NCBI GenBank assembly: GCA_964523295.1
Contig: CAZGAH010000046.1
Coordinates: 1-34,260 of the forward strand
From: CAZGAH01 sp964523295
GTDB taxonomy: Bacteria; Desulfobacterota; Desulfovibrionia; Desulfovibrionales; Desulfovibrionaceae
DNA: 34,260 nucleotides
Direction of reading: 5' to 3'
Shown: piece by piece, positions 17,805 to 26,639 of the stretch
Layout: every line of letters begins with the position of its first letter
Numbering within the stretch: position 1 is the first letter of the stretch
Program-made: the position numbers and the translations under genes
Notes under the pieces: model-generated
What the model saw: only the letters and a program-made list of their open reading frames with translations
Databases searched by the model: none
Told to the model about the DNA's origin: nothing

Positions 17805-19790
17805 CTAAAAGGTCCCTGCCCCGCCGATCATCCAGTTGGAATTCGGAACCTGGGTCAACCACTGAGTCGTATGCGTGAGATCGTCCTTCATCAGCCAGAC
17901 GGAATTTTTTCCATTTTCCGTGTTTCTCCAGATGATATCGGGAATGCCGTCTCCGTTGAAATCCGTCGCGCCCACGATACGCCAGGCATCGACGCCTACT
18001 CCGGTCAGCGCGGCGGAACCGGCAATCCGGATGCCATCGAGGTACCAGATCAGGTTTTCGCCGCTTATATAATTGCGCAACACCACATCGGTCTTGCCAT
18101 CGCCGTTGAAATCGGCGGCAGCGGCAAAGGCCCAGTTCGTATCGGTTATGGCCGTAAAATCGACTGCGTTCCTGTTTGCTCCGTCCATATACCAGACCCT
18201 GTTGAAGCCTGTGGTTGTGTTTCGCCAGAGGATGTCCGTCTTCCCGTCGGCGTTGAAGTCGCCGGTTGCCTGGACTTTCCAGTTCAAATCGGCAATCTGC
18301 GTCGTCGCGACGGCCGTAATTGCACCGTTATTCATCAACCAGATCAGGTTTTCCCCCGAGGTCGAATGGCGCCAGAGGATGTCCGACTGTCCGTCGCCAT
18401 TGAAATCGCCGGTGCCGGCAATTTTCCACACCGGGTCGAGTGTCGTGTAGGTGGAAATGGACCTGACCGTCGAATAGGCATAATGCCAGGCCTTACACCG
18501 GCCGTCGGACGTATTGTACCAGATCAGACTGGTACCGGCGAAGGTCGACTTGCGCCAGTTGGCGGCAATGGCGCGCGTATTGTTCAGTGACAGGCGGTTG
18601 TCCGCGGCGTTGACAGCCGTAGCGGCGATCCCGGTAGGGATGGTTTCGTACTTGACGTTCGGGTTCGACCAGTAATTGATCCGGGTGCAGGTCTGGCCGG
18701 AGCAATCTTCGGACATGATCGTGCGGAAACGGGGCTCTTGTGTGTACTGGTACCCATAGGCATAGGGAAATACCGGTTCCTGCGTGGTATTCGCGCGATC
18801 GTGCTGGCAGCCCTGAATATGGCCCAGTTCGTGCGCCAGGGCATAGGGCTGGGTACACTGGACGGAGAGCACCGCGTAGGCGTAGGGAGCAAAGTCGGTG
18901 TTTGTCTTCGTCATCTGATAGCTGAGTCCGCAGTATTCGGTGTTCGCGATCCACAGGCTGACAATATCCGCGGCATAGACGTCGCGCAGTCCGTGGACAT
19001 TGTCGATGGCGCCGCCGGCAACGTCCGAGAGCGCCTTGGCGAAACCACCGGATTCGTCGTAATTGACCAGCCCCTGATAGACCAGACGAAGTCGCTGCGT
19101 CACGCCGCTATTGGCGTACCCCAGATTGGTTTCCGCCACGGCAGTGGCCACGCGGCTCATCATGGCGGAGAGTCCGCCCGCGTAGTTCACCGCAGCCTGC
19201 GTGTACACGACCATCAGATCGATGCGCTCTCCGTTGTCCGGCTGGACCTGCAAATCAGGGCGCGGCATCGAGACCTGGTCCGGGGGAGGCACGACGGATG
19301 CCGAGCGGACGTCGTCAGTATCGACCTGACGCAAGGCATACACGCCATTGCCAGCGTAACGAATGACGAAATTATCCCCGGACGCGGTGCGTATCGCTCC
19401 GTCGGCTACGCCATCGGTCATCGAGATGAAGACCGTACTGTCGCCCGCGTCGGCGATGCGCCCGATCCAGACCCGTGTTCCGCCTGTCTTGAAAAACTCC
19501 GTACGGACGTGAAATACGCGCAGATCGAGCCCGGGAAAGAGATTGAAAAGCACCGGCCGGACAGGCGCATCCGCCTGATGCCTGGCCGGGCCGTCGCGCA
19601 GCAGGCTGAAATCGATGCGCACAAAGCGCTCGCGGAGTATCTGCCCGGAAGGCGCCTGCGGCGTGAATTCCCGCTCCTCCTCCCCGACCGTATGAAACAG
19701 GGGAAGATCGGCGGCACACGCCAGCCCCGCAGAGAGCAGTATGGCCAGGGTCAGGGTCAGGCAGCGCCTCATGGCGGTCATTGTGGTCAT
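17805..19790 (-). CDS. Secreted metzincin zinc metalloprotease with FG-GAP/VCBS repeats
   Basis: 661 residues. The start is ATG 19790 behind AGGAGGACCTGCC. A Sec signal peptide (MRRCLTLTLAILLSAGLACA) is probably cut after ACA. A propeptide-like region is followed by the zinc site H320-E-L-G-H324-I-Q-G-C-Q-H330-D, the metzincin HExxHxxGxxH pattern, with a Met-turn candidate in RTIMSEDCSG. This resembles reprolysin-like M12 peptidases. The C-terminal third carries about four ~50-residue repeats with the calcium-binding core DFNGDGxxD and a following I-WRN, as in FG-GAP/VCBS beta-propeller or integrin-like modules, useful for adhesion or substrate contact. It ends GGAGTF at the terminator. Likely extracellular or outer-surface; no secretion genes are adjacent. 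Confidence 0.9.
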   Translation of the reverse strand: MTTMTAMRRCLTLTLAILLSAGLACAADLPLFHTVGEEEREFTPQAPSGQILRERFVRIDFSLLRDGPARHQADAPVRPVLFNLFPGLDLRVFHVRTEFFKTGGTRVWIGRIADAGDSTVFISMTDGVADGAIRTASGDNFVIRYAGNGVYALRQVDTDDVRSASVVPPPDQVSMPRPDLQVQPDNGERIDLMVVYTQAAVNYAGGLSAMMSRVATAVAETNLGYANSGVTQRLRLVYQGLVNYDESGGFAKALSDVAGGAIDNVHGLRDVYAADIVSLWIANTEYCGLSYQMTKTNTDFAPYAYAVLSVQCTQPYALAHELGHIQGCQHDRANTTQEPVFPYAYGYQYTQEPRFRTIMSEDCSGQTCTRINYWSNPNVKYETIPTGIAATAVNAADNRLSLNNTRAIAANWRKSTFAGTSLIWYNTSDGRCKAWHYAYSTVRSISTYTTLDPVWKIAGTGDFNGDGQSDILWRHSTSGENLIWLMNNGAITAVATTQIADLNWKVQATGDFNADGKTDILWRNTTTGFNRVWYMDGANRNAVDFTAITDTNWAFAAAADFNGDGKTDVVLRNYISGENLIWYLDGIRIAGSAALTGVGVDAWRIVGATDFNGDGIPDIIWRNTENGKNSVWLMKDDLTHTTQWLTQVPNSNWMIGGAGTF

Positions 19791-19860
19791 GGCAGGTCCT
19801 CCTGTTGTCTGGTCTGCCCGGGATGGCAAAGTCCAGGGTACGCGTACACTATAGCTACGC

Positions 19861-19900
19861 ACTCGCCGACCTTGTGGCAAGGCTGGCGAGTCAACTTTTT
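19861..19900 (+). terminator. Hairpin plus T tract in the protease/TPR intergenic region
   Basis: ACTCGCC and GGCGAGT (7 bp) enclose an internal GA/CT mismatch and a CCTTG/CAAGG inner stem with a TGG loop; CAACTTTTTG follows on the plus strand. It looks like an intrinsic terminator, yet no annotated plus-strand gene ends upstream. It lies about 70 nt upstream of the protease ATG, so it could act in that leader or end an unrecognised short transcript. Confidence 0.35.
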
Positions 19901-20035
19901 GTCGCCTGAAAAGCCGAAAAACCATCGGATCATCCTCTTGTCACTTTTTCGATTGTAGCGCATAATTCGAAGTTTGAGGCCGGGATGCACATCTCGTGGC
20001 CTGAACCGACTTCACTGAGCAATTCCGGAGGATCC

Positions 20036-20743
20036 ATGGACCGAGGCTTCAGTCTTCTACGCGTTGCAATCCTTGTGCTGACTCTTGCAATATGTTTGCC
20101 AAGCCAGGCCAGAGCCGACGCCTACGCCGACGCCAACGATGCCGTGCAGGCGCAGCGAGAAAATAACGACGACCTGGCCATGAAGCTCTACACCCGGGCC
20201 ATTGATTCCGGAGAGCTGGATCTCTCCAGCTCGGTGATATTCTTCTGCTATACGAATCGAGGCAGCCTGTATGCCAGCCGGGGCGATTATGACAAGGCCA
20301 TACAGGACTACAACAGCGCTTTAAACCTGAACCCGGAATTTGAAGTCGCACTGTTCAACCGTGGCGTGGCCTACATGGAGAAGCGAAATTACGACAAGGC
20401 TATGGCCGATTTCAACGCGGCTATCGCCCAGAAGCCGGACTACGCCAAGGCATTTCTGAACCGGGGGCACATCTGGCGGGTCAAGCTGAAGTTCAAGAAG
20501 GCCCTGGACGACTTCAACAAGGCCGTCGAGCTGGATGCGTCGCTGCTTCCCGCCTTGCTTGGCCGCGGCGTCGCCTATCTCAATCTGGGCGATCTGGACA
20601 AGGCCATTGCCGATTTCACGACGGTGATCAAAAAAGATCCGAAAATGAAAGAGGCCTACATGCAGCGCGCCGAGGCCTGGACCAAAAAAGGCGACGCGGC
20701 CAAGGCGGAGAGCGACTTCAACACCGCCAGATCCCTTCAATGA
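20036..20743 (+). CDS. Periplasmic tetratricopeptide-repeat protein
   Basis: 235 residues. ATG 20036 follows CCGGAGGATCC. The signal peptide (LLRVAILVLTLAICLPSQARA) is probably cut before DAYAD. Then about five TPR motifs run to the end: the diagnostic pattern is seen in YTNRGSLYASRGDYDKAI, FNRGVAYMEKRNYDKAM, LNRGHIWRVKLKFKKAL, LGRGVAYLNLGDLDKAI and MQRAEAWTKKGDAAKAE. A scaffold for protein contact in the periplasm; the partner is unknown. A small lipoprotein gene follows 26 nt downstream and is probably co-transcribed. Confidence 0.9.
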   Translation: MDRGFSLLRVAILVLTLAICLPSQARADAYADANDAVQAQRENNDDLAMKLYTRAIDSGELDLSSSVIFFCYTNRGSLYASRGDYDKAIQDYNSALNLNPEFEVALFNRGVAYMEKRNYDKAMADFNAAIAQKPDYAKAFLNRGHIWRVKLKFKKALDDFNKAVELDASLLPALLGRGVAYLNLGDLDKAIADFTTVIKKDPKMKEAYMQRAEAWTKKGDAAKAESDFNTARSLQ

Positions 20744-20769
20744 AAGTATGCACGCATCGGAGAAGAGTT

Positions 20770-20931
20770 ATGCGAAAAACAGTCCTTGTCGGCATCCTGT
20801 TCGTTCTGTCCTGCGCGATAGCGGCCCCCGGCTGTCATTGGGCCGGTCGCACCACTGGCAAAGCCGTCAAGAAAATAGAGAAGGGAACCTCCGATTTTGA
20901 GCAAGGGTATGACGAAGGTCTGAAAAAATAA
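20770..20931 (+). CDS. Small putative lipoprotein (53 aa)
   Basis: ATG 20770 lies behind GGAGAAGAG. A basic start and hydrophobic core (MRKTVLVGILFVLSCAIAA) lead to PGC, a weak lipobox, then a short charged mature part (TGKAVKKIEKGTSDFEQGY). A longer reading from ATG 20740 would overlap the TPR stop as ATGA but prepends a basic non-signal stretch. Similar in size and layout to entericidin-like lipoproteins, without clear identity. Function unknown. Confidence 0.65.
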   Translation: MRKTVLVGILFVLSCAIAAPGCHWAGRTTGKAVKKIEKGTSDFEQGYDEGLKK

Positions 20932-21003
20932 TCGGCAACGCCAGGCGTAATCAATCCTCTGCACGCGGCTTGCCCTCCCATTGCGGCCCAGGGTCCCGGC
21001 GAA

Positions 21004-22380
21004 TCAGTTTTTTTGCACGACCTGCGTCACGACGTGAAAATCAATGAAGCCGGTCGCCGTTTGCTCGGGTTCTTCCTGCACGCGGAACATGGCTGCGTCG
21101 ACGATGCGATGCAGATACGGGCCGGGATTGTCGCTGCCTGTCCCCTCGATGCCGGCATTGAAGAAATACACTCCGGGATTGAGCAGACACTTGAAACGGA
21201 AGGTCACGTCGAAGAGCGTGCCCCTGGGAACGAACGGTATCTTTTTGCGCGTCGATGACGACGTCGCGCCGCCCAGGGGGAACCCGCTGTTGGTTTTGAC
21301 GAGCATTCCGAAACAAATGGACTCGCAATCCGTCGTGAACTCGACATTGTATTGATAGAGATAGGTTTCCCTGCGCACCAGCATGTTGACGATGTCGCCT
21401 TCCTCGGTGGTAATGCGCACGTCGCTGATGATCGCGCCGTTGGGGTCGTAATTGACCGTGCTCTTTGGCAAAAAATGCGGATCGAAGCAGGCCTCGGAGG
21501 CCGCGGTCAGTGCCTTGTGCTGCTCCGACTGCGCCGCCGCGGGCTCGGGTTTTCCTGCCTTCAGCTCCGCGACCAGGCGTTGCACGTCGCCGGCAGGGGC
21601 GTGGGCGAGCCGCTGGTAGCGTGACACGACGTATTTCGGCTTTCCCTGCAGGATCAGCTCGCCGAAGTGCATCAACAGCGCATGATTGCACAGGGCGACG
21701 ACCGACGAGGCCTGGTGCGAGACATAGAGCAGCGTGGCGCCACGCTTGCGCAGCTGCTCCAGGCGCGCGAAACATTTGCGCTGAAAGGCCTCGTCGCCGA
21801 CGGCCAGGGCCTCGTCGACGATGAGGATGTTTGCCTCCACAGTCGTCTGCACCGAGAAGGCCAGGCGAACCAGCATTCCGCTGGAATAGGTCTTGACCGG
21901 CTGGTGGACGAAATCCCCGATGTCGGCGAAGGCCAGAATGGCGTCAAGCTTGTCGTCCATTTCTTCGCGGGTATAGCCCATCAGCGTGCCGCTGAAATAG
22001 ACGTTCTCCAGCCCGCTCAGCTCCGGATTAAACCCCGCGCCCAGCTCCAGAATGGCCGAGACCTTGCCATTGACCTCCACCGTGCCTTCCGTGGGCGTGA
22101 GCACGCCGGTGATGATTTTCAACAACGTCGATTTGCCGGAACCGTTGCGCCCCACGATGCCAACGGTTTCGCCACGATAGACTTCGAAGCTGACGTCCCG
22201 GAGCGCGTGAAAGGGCTGAAAGTAGCGCTTACGCAACGGGTGTACCGACTCCTTGAGCCGGTCCATGGGGTCCTTGTACAGTTTGTAGACCTTAGACAAG
22301 TTCGCGACGCGAATAGCTGTGCCAGCCTGCGCCAGCCGATCCCGGTTCGAGTCTGCCCCGTGCCGTACGTCATCCTTCAT
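21004..22380 (-). CDS. wzt: Polysaccharide ABC transporter ATPase, Wzt-type with C-terminal domain
   Basis: 458 residues, ATG 22380 behind AAGGAGCGATA. The nucleotide-binding domain has Walker A GRNGSGKST at 77-85, signature YSSGMLVRLAF, Walker B ILIVDEALAVGD and the switch His in VSHQ. This matches the O-antigen or teichoic-acid exporter ATPases that push undecaprenyl-linked polysaccharide across the inner membrane. The extra ~200 residues after about 255 form a beta-rich domain as in Wzt proteins that recognise the modified non-reducing end of the glycan. The partner permease (wzm) is not in the window. A methyltransferase 144 nt upstream could supply a terminal modification of the glycan, though this is inference. 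Confidence 0.9.
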   Translation of the reverse strand: MKDDVRHGADSNRDRLAQAGTAIRVANLSKVYKLYKDPMDRLKESVHPLRKRYFQPFHALRDVSFEVYRGETVGIVGRNGSGKSTLLKIITGVLTPTEGTVEVNGKVSAILELGAGFNPELSGLENVYFSGTLMGYTREEMDDKLDAILAFADIGDFVHQPVKTYSSGMLVRLAFSVQTTVEANILIVDEALAVGDEAFQRKCFARLEQLRKRGATLLYVSHQASSVVALCNHALLMHFGELILQGKPKYVVSRYQRLAHAPAGDVQRLVAELKAGKPEPAAAQSEQHKALTAASEACFDPHFLPKSTVNYDPNGAIISDVRITTEEGDIVNMLVRRETYLYQYNVEFTTDCESICFGMLVKTNSGFPLGGATSSSTRKKIPFVPRGTLFDVTFRFKCLLNPGVYFFNAGIEGTGSDNPGPYLHRIVDAAMFRVQEEPEQTATGFIDFHVVTQVVQKN

Positions 22381-22524
22381 TATCGCTCCTTCCACGCTGA
22401 CCTGCCCGCTACTGACGCCAAAGAGGACGTTCGAATCCGGTCATCCGCCACAATGCCGCAAAGGAAGCAGGATCGCCCTGTGCGCCAAGGCTGACGCGCC
22501 GATACACCCTGCCGTGTCCTTTCA

Positions 22525-23274
22525 TCACGACGGGCAAGGACAAAAAACAGGAAGATTGTTCCAGGACGGTGGCCTGAGTTCAAACCACTGAACGGGCGCC
22601 TCACGGTGAACATAGGCAGCCCAGGTTTGTCTTGGATGGCGCCATTCCACGGGAATATAGCGCAAACCGGCGTCCTGGGCCAGCTGACGCATGGTCGGCT
22701 CCGTGTAGCCGACGCATCCCGGGTATATCCACCCCTGCTCCAGCGAATCCGAGTCCGCCGCCAGGTGCGTAGCCAGCAGGACGCCCGCGGGCGCAAGAAC
22801 GCGTGCGACGCCGTGAAGCCAGTCGCCGATCATCTCGCGGCTGCAATGACTGAAAATGGATTGCGCCAGAGCGTAATCAAAGACGTCAATCCCGTCGAGC
22901 AGCGAGGGCGAACTGCCGAAGAGAAAGCGCGGCCGTTTGATGTCGATCAACGCCTTGCCCGTCTCGTTCCGGATGCCCTCTTCCACCAGCCAGGCATTCG
23001 GTTCCAGTCCGACGTAATGGCCGACGTTGAGATAGGGAATAAAGAGCCGGCCAAGGCGCAACGAACCACAGCCGATGTCCAGAAGCCGGTGCTGTTGCCG
23101 TAAACCCATGCAGGTCAACAGATTGAAGCACATGGCCGCAATGAGATCATAATCCCGTGGAGGTCCGACAAAGGCGCGGTAATGCGCTTCTCCCGCCTTC
23201 TTCCCTTCCCCAAGGTAGGCGACATCCCCGCCTTCGGCGTTCTTCCGGAAGAGATGTCTCAGAATGCTCAACAT
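22525..23274 (-). CDS. Class I SAM-dependent methyltransferase
   Basis: 249 residues, ATG 23274 behind AAAAAGGGAGCGATC. The SAM-binding glycine loop LLDIGCGSLRLGRL lies at about 64-77, with the acidic motif II residue in YVGLEPNAW and post-motif FDYALAQSIFSH. Rossmann-fold methyltransferase of unknown substrate; the Cys-rich N-terminal NLLTCMGLR helix precedes motif I. It lies next to the Wzt-type ATPase on the same strand, so it may methylate a surface glycan, as in terminally capped O-antigens. The upstream 299 nt to uppP show no gene. Confidence 0.85.
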   Translation of the reverse strand: MLSILRHLFRKNAEGGDVAYLGEGKKAGEAHYRAFVGPPRDYDLIAAMCFNLLTCMGLRQQHRLLDIGCGSLRLGRLFIPYLNVGHYVGLEPNAWLVEEGIRNETGKALIDIKRPRFLFGSSPSLLDGIDVFDYALAQSIFSHCSREMIGDWLHGVARVLAPAGVLLATHLAADSDSLEQGWIYPGCVGYTEPTMRQLAQDAGLRYIPVEWRHPRQTWAAYVHREAPVQWFELRPPSWNNLPVFCPCPS

Positions 23275-23573
23275 GATCGCTCCCTTTTTCCGTACGCGAT
23301 ATCCTCTGCTGTGGCCCTCGACGGCGTGGCTCAGGGTCAATGCCATAAAAAGACGCCGTCCTCAACCTGCCCCACCCGTCGCCATACAGGATGGCGGCAT
23401 CGACGCCGGCTGCGTATGCGTCTGAATCAGGGGCGTTTCACTGCGCCTGGACCGGGCTTGCGAGAAAAAAATGGAAGACTTTTTCGTCCGACAGGCATAA
23501 GACGCCGCTGAGTCCGGGCCGGGCGGTCATGAGTACGCAGTCCGGACAGTACGGGTCAAAGGAGCGCGCGCGT

Positions 23574-24371
23574 ATGGCATCATTGGTTACGGCCACGCTG
23601 CTCGGCGTAGTCGAGGGCTTGACGGAATTTCTTCCGGTCTCGTCCACCGGACATCTGATTCTTGCCGGGCACCTGCTCGGTTTCAGCGGAGAAAAGGCCG
23701 CGACTTTCGAGGTCGCCATCCAGCTTGGCGCTATTCTGGCCGTAGTGGTCATCTACGCCCATCGCTTCCGTGGGCTGTTCCTGCCGGATCCGCGGGAGCG
23801 ATTTTCCGGCCTGCGCGGACTCACGCTCCTGGCCCTGACCTCGGTGCCGGCCGCCCTGCTGGGGCTGTTTGCGCACTCGACCATCAAAAGTCTTTTATTC
23901 GCGCCCAAACCCGTGGCCGTGGCCCTGGCCGTCGGGGCCGTGCTGATGATCATCGTCGAGGCGCGTACGCGACGTGTGCGGTATTCCACGCTCGACGAAC
24001 TCACCCCGGCGCTGGCCCTGGGCGTCGGCCTGTTTCAATGCCTTTCGCTCTGGCCGGGCTTTTCCCGCGCCGCGGCGACCATCATGGGCGGCATGATTCT
24101 TGGCGCAAACCGCAAGCTGGCGGCGGAATATTCCTTTATTGCCGCCGTGCCGATCATGATTGCCGCCACGGGCTATGACCTGCTGAAAAGCTGGCATCTT
24201 CTTCAGCTGTCCGATCTGAGTTTCTTTGCGACCGGATTCGTTGTCTCCTTCGTTGCCGCCTGGCTCGCGGTAAAGGGCTTCATCCGGCTGCTGGCGAGTA
24301 TGACGCTCCGCCCCTTTGCGTATTATCGGCTCCTGCTCGCGCCGCTGGTGTGGCTCTTCTGGCCTTCGTAA
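23574..24371 (+). CDS. uppP: Undecaprenyl-diphosphatase UppP (BacA family)
   Basis: 265-residue polytopic inner-membrane enzyme that removes one phosphate from undecaprenyl pyrophosphate, recycling the lipid carrier for peptidoglycan and O-antigen. The first signature is EGLTEFLPVSSTGHLIL (E14, E18, H27). The second is PGFSRAAATIMGG, where most relatives have SRSGAT; Arg is kept. About eight hydrophobic segments. ATG 23574 is behind AAAGGAG; a longer frame upstream is not supported. Convergent with rtcB, stops 43 nt apart. Confidence 0.95.
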   Translation: MASLVTATLLGVVEGLTEFLPVSSTGHLILAGHLLGFSGEKAATFEVAIQLGAILAVVVIYAHRFRGLFLPDPRERFSGLRGLTLLALTSVPAALLGLFAHSTIKSLLFAPKPVAVALAVGAVLMIIVEARTRRVRYSTLDELTPALALGVGLFQCLSLWPGFSRAAATIMGGMILGANRKLAAEYSFIAAVPIMIAATGYDLLKSWHLLQLSDLSFFATGFVVSFVAAWLAVKGFIRLLASMTLRPFAYYRLLLAPLVWLFWPS

Positions 24372-24413
24372 GCCCCCTGCCCCGCGCGTTCGTCAGAGGC
24401 CGGTGCGCCGGGC

Positions 24414-25829
24414 TTACCCTTTGACGCAGATCAACGGCCTCAGCAGGGCTACCTTGCGGGCCAGGCCCGCCGCCTCGGCGGTCTCGACCACGGCGTCCAC
24501 ATCTTTGTACGCGCCCGGCGCCTCTTCGGCCACGCCCTTCAATGAGGTCGCCCGGATGACGATGCCGCGCGCCTCCAGTTCCACAAGGACATCGCGCGCG
24601 TGATAGCGCTTTTTGGCCTGCGTTCTGCTCAGATTGCGCCCGGCGCCATGGTTTGCCGAACTGAAAGCATGGCTGGCGCCGCATCCGGCCAGAATAAAGG
24701 AGGCCGTGCCCATGCTCCCGCCGACGAAGACCGGCTGCCCGACCGGACGAAAGACCGCGGGCAGGTCCGGGTGCCCGGGGCCCCAGGCCCGGGTCGCGCC
24801 TTTTCGATGCACGAATACCCGCCGACGTCGGCCACCTGCCTCGTGCCACTCCTCCTTGCAGGTATTGTGCGACACGTCATACAGCAGGTGCAGGCTGCTC
24901 CGGGGAAACAGCTCGTGGAACACCTCGCGGGTCAGATGCGTCAGCACCTGGCGGTTCGCCAGCGCGCAATTGATGCCGGCGCGCATGGCGCCCAGATACT
25001 CCTGGCCCAGCTCCGAGTGTACGGGCGCGCAGGCCAGTTCCTTGTCGGGCAGTGCCAAACCGTGCGCGGACGCGGCCCTGAACATCCGATCCAGATAGTC
25101 CGTTCCGATCTGATGGCCCAGCCCACGCGAACCGCAGTGGATGGAAACGACGACATCGTGGACGCGCAATCCATAGCAGTCGGCGGCGTTGGCATCAAAA
25201 ATTTGAGTGATTTCTTGCACTTCAAGATAATGATTGCCGGATCCGAGCGTGCCGACCTCACGCTCCTGTCGCTTTTTCGCCAGAGCTGACACCATCTCCG
25301 GATCAGCCCCGCTCAGGGCGCCGCCATCTTCGATGCGCGCCAGATCCTCCGCCAGCCCGTACCCCGAGCTGACGGCCCAACGCGCGCCCCCGTACAACAT
25401 GGCCTCAATCTCGCGACTGTTCAGCTCCACGCCGCCGGTTGCGCCAACGCCGGCCGGGATGCGCGAAAAAAGCCTGTCCGCCAGAAATTTCTGCTGCGCC
25501 AACACCTCGTCTACGTGTACCCCGGTCAGCAGAGTCCGCACCCCGCAGGCGATGTCGTACCCGACGCCGCCGGCCGAGACCACGCCGCCCTTGTCCGGGT
25601 CAAAGGCGGCAACGCCGCCGATGGGAAACCCATAGCCCGAGTGGGCGTCCGGCATGACATACACGGCCTCGACCACGCCGGGCAGCTCGGCGACGTTGGC
25701 AGCCTGCGTCAAGGCCTTGGCCTCCAGTCCGGATATCAGCTGCGCGTCGGCGTAGATAATGACAGGCACGCGCATCCGCCCGGTCTGAAGAACCCGCCAC
25801 TCGATGTCCGATTTCCGCACAACATGCAT
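24414..25829 (-). CDS. rtcB: RNA-splicing ligase RtcB
   Basis: 471 residues, ATG 25829 behind GGGGAGCGGCG. GTP- and Mn-dependent ligase joining 2',3'-cyclic-phosphate and 5'-OH RNA ends in tRNA or RNA repair. Hallmarks: GGVGYDIACGVRTL with the metal Cys, GSGNHYLEVQ, HCGSRGLGHQIG, and the guanylylated His394 in SSANHGAGRNLSRTQ. Full length for the family. No archease or rtcR regulator is next to it, and I saw no sigma-54 promoter upstream. It is the last backbone gene before the tRNA-Glu and the accessory island. Confidence 0.96.
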   Translation of the reverse strand: MHVVRKSDIEWRVLQTGRMRVPVIIYADAQLISGLEAKALTQAANVAELPGVVEAVYVMPDAHSGYGFPIGGVAAFDPDKGGVVSAGGVGYDIACGVRTLLTGVHVDEVLAQQKFLADRLFSRIPAGVGATGGVELNSREIEAMLYGGARWAVSSGYGLAEDLARIEDGGALSGADPEMVSALAKKRQEREVGTLGSGNHYLEVQEITQIFDANAADCYGLRVHDVVVSIHCGSRGLGHQIGTDYLDRMFRAASAHGLALPDKELACAPVHSELGQEYLGAMRAGINCALANRQVLTHLTREVFHELFPRSSLHLLYDVSHNTCKEEWHEAGGRRRRVFVHRKGATRAWGPGHPDLPAVFRPVGQPVFVGGSMGTASFILAGCGASHAFSSANHGAGRNLSRTQAKKRYHARDVLVELEARGIVIRATSLKGVAEEAPGAYKDVDAVVETAEAAGLARKVALLRPLICVKG

Positions 25830-26302
25830 CGCCGCTCCCCTGCCCCCAGTCACATGGCTTCTCCTGAACCCCGCGCACTCACAGAGCCTGATACAATCTG
25901 ACCCACTCTACCCGACGACACACGAATGTCCACCCTTTTCCACGAGATCTGATTCAGTAAAGCAATCTGTCTTGACTTTCCTCGCAGCCCGATTGGCATG
26001 GCTCTATTACCTTTTAGCGTTGAACAGTTTTGAGGGTCCTCATGATCGAACGTGAGGGCCATTAACTGCCCCCCTCCGAGTGCTGGGCATCGCTCTTGAG
26101 GGGCGCTTCAACATTTTGAGTGAATAGAACCATTGGCATGCAAGGCAATATGTAGAATGCCATAATAAGTTTATACAAATAGATACATGATGTAAACTCA
26201 TATGCGCCAAATAGATTGCAAGCATCTCAAGCCCGCAGCCTGAATTTGACAACAGCGCCCAAAATCCTCAGGCAACCACACTGCCAATGATAACATTTTT
26301 TC
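25830..26302. other. Non-coding stretch between rtcB and tRNA-Glu
   Basis: No convincing gene on either strand: short open frames lack ribosome sites and protein-like composition. The base composition shifts from GC-rich to AT-rich along it. It presumably holds the rtcB promoter, but I cannot point to one. Confidence 0.6.
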
Positions 26303-26332
26303 TTGACATTCCGTAAAAACAAGACCAGTAAA
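26303..26332 (+). promoter_or_regulatory. Candidate promoter of tRNA-Glu
   Basis: A perfect -35 TTGACA at 26303-26308 is followed 17-18 nt later by CAGTAA/AGTAAA, a weak -10, placing transcription start a few bases before the tRNA. A tRNA gene needs a promoter here, and no other candidate is closer. Confidence 0.45.
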
Positions 26333-26343
26333 GAGCTGTTTGC

Positions 26344-26419
26344 GTCCCCATCGTCTAGTGGCCTAGGACACCGGCCTCTCACGTCGGTAACAGGGGTTCA
26401 AACCCCCTTGGGGACGCCA
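26344..26419 (+). tRNA. tRNA-Glu (anticodon CTC)
   Basis: A 76-nt cloverleaf: acceptor GTCCCCA pairs with TGGGGAC, D arm GTCTAGTGGCCTAGGAC, anticodon stem CCGGC/GTCGG around loop CTCTCAC with anticodon CTC, T arm CAGGGGTTCAAACCCCCTT, discriminator G and encoded CCA. Strongly similar to bacterial tRNA-Glu. Reads GAG codons. Its 3' end marks the border where the AT-richer island begins, and tRNA 3' ends are common integration sites. Confidence 0.96.
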
Positions 26420-26430
26420 AAGAAAATCAA

Positions 26431-26466
26431 GGGCTTAGGGTAAAATCTGAGCCCTTTTTGTTTTTG
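26431..26466 (+). terminator. Rho-independent terminator of tRNA-Glu
   Basis: GGGCTTAG and CTGAGCCC form an 8-bp stem (one G-T pair) with an 8-nt loop, followed by TTTTTGTTTTT. It lies 11 nt after the encoded CCA. Confidence 0.85.
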
Positions 26467-26472
26467 ACGCAC

Positions 26473-26497
26473 TGCGTCCCCCACCGTATCCCCCACC
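26473..26497. repeat. Direct repeats just past the tRNA, one echoing the tRNA 5' end
   Basis: GTCCCCCACC (26476-26485) and ATCCCCCACC (26488-26497) form a short direct repeat with a 12-nt period. TGCGTCCCC at 26473-26481 also occurs at 26341-26349, the tRNA-Glu 5' end. Possible remnant of an integration or recombinase-binding region; no integrase gene is present. Confidence 0.35.
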
Positions 26498-26639
26498 TCC
26501 ATTGGCGAATGTGCAGAGGGGCTCAAGTTGTGAATTGCGTTGGGAGGCAAACATGCAGGCTATGCCCTTGTATGAGGGCCAAGACTGTTCAACGGCTAGA
26601 TGCTTCTTGGCATGGCAAGAGCTGGTTGCCATGCCTTCG

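Noticed and set aside
17646..19958. Plus-strand frames opposite the metalloprotease
   Set aside because: Antisense shadows; the minus strand has a signal peptide, zinc motif, repeats and a terminator.
25970..26005. Sigma-54-type promoter near TTGGCATGG upstream of rtcB
   Set aside because: The GC dinucleotide expected at -12 is absent and the orientation is away from rtcB.
26040..26252. 70-codon minus-strand frame between rtcB and tRNA-Glu
   Set aside because: No ribosome site and no protein-like pattern.
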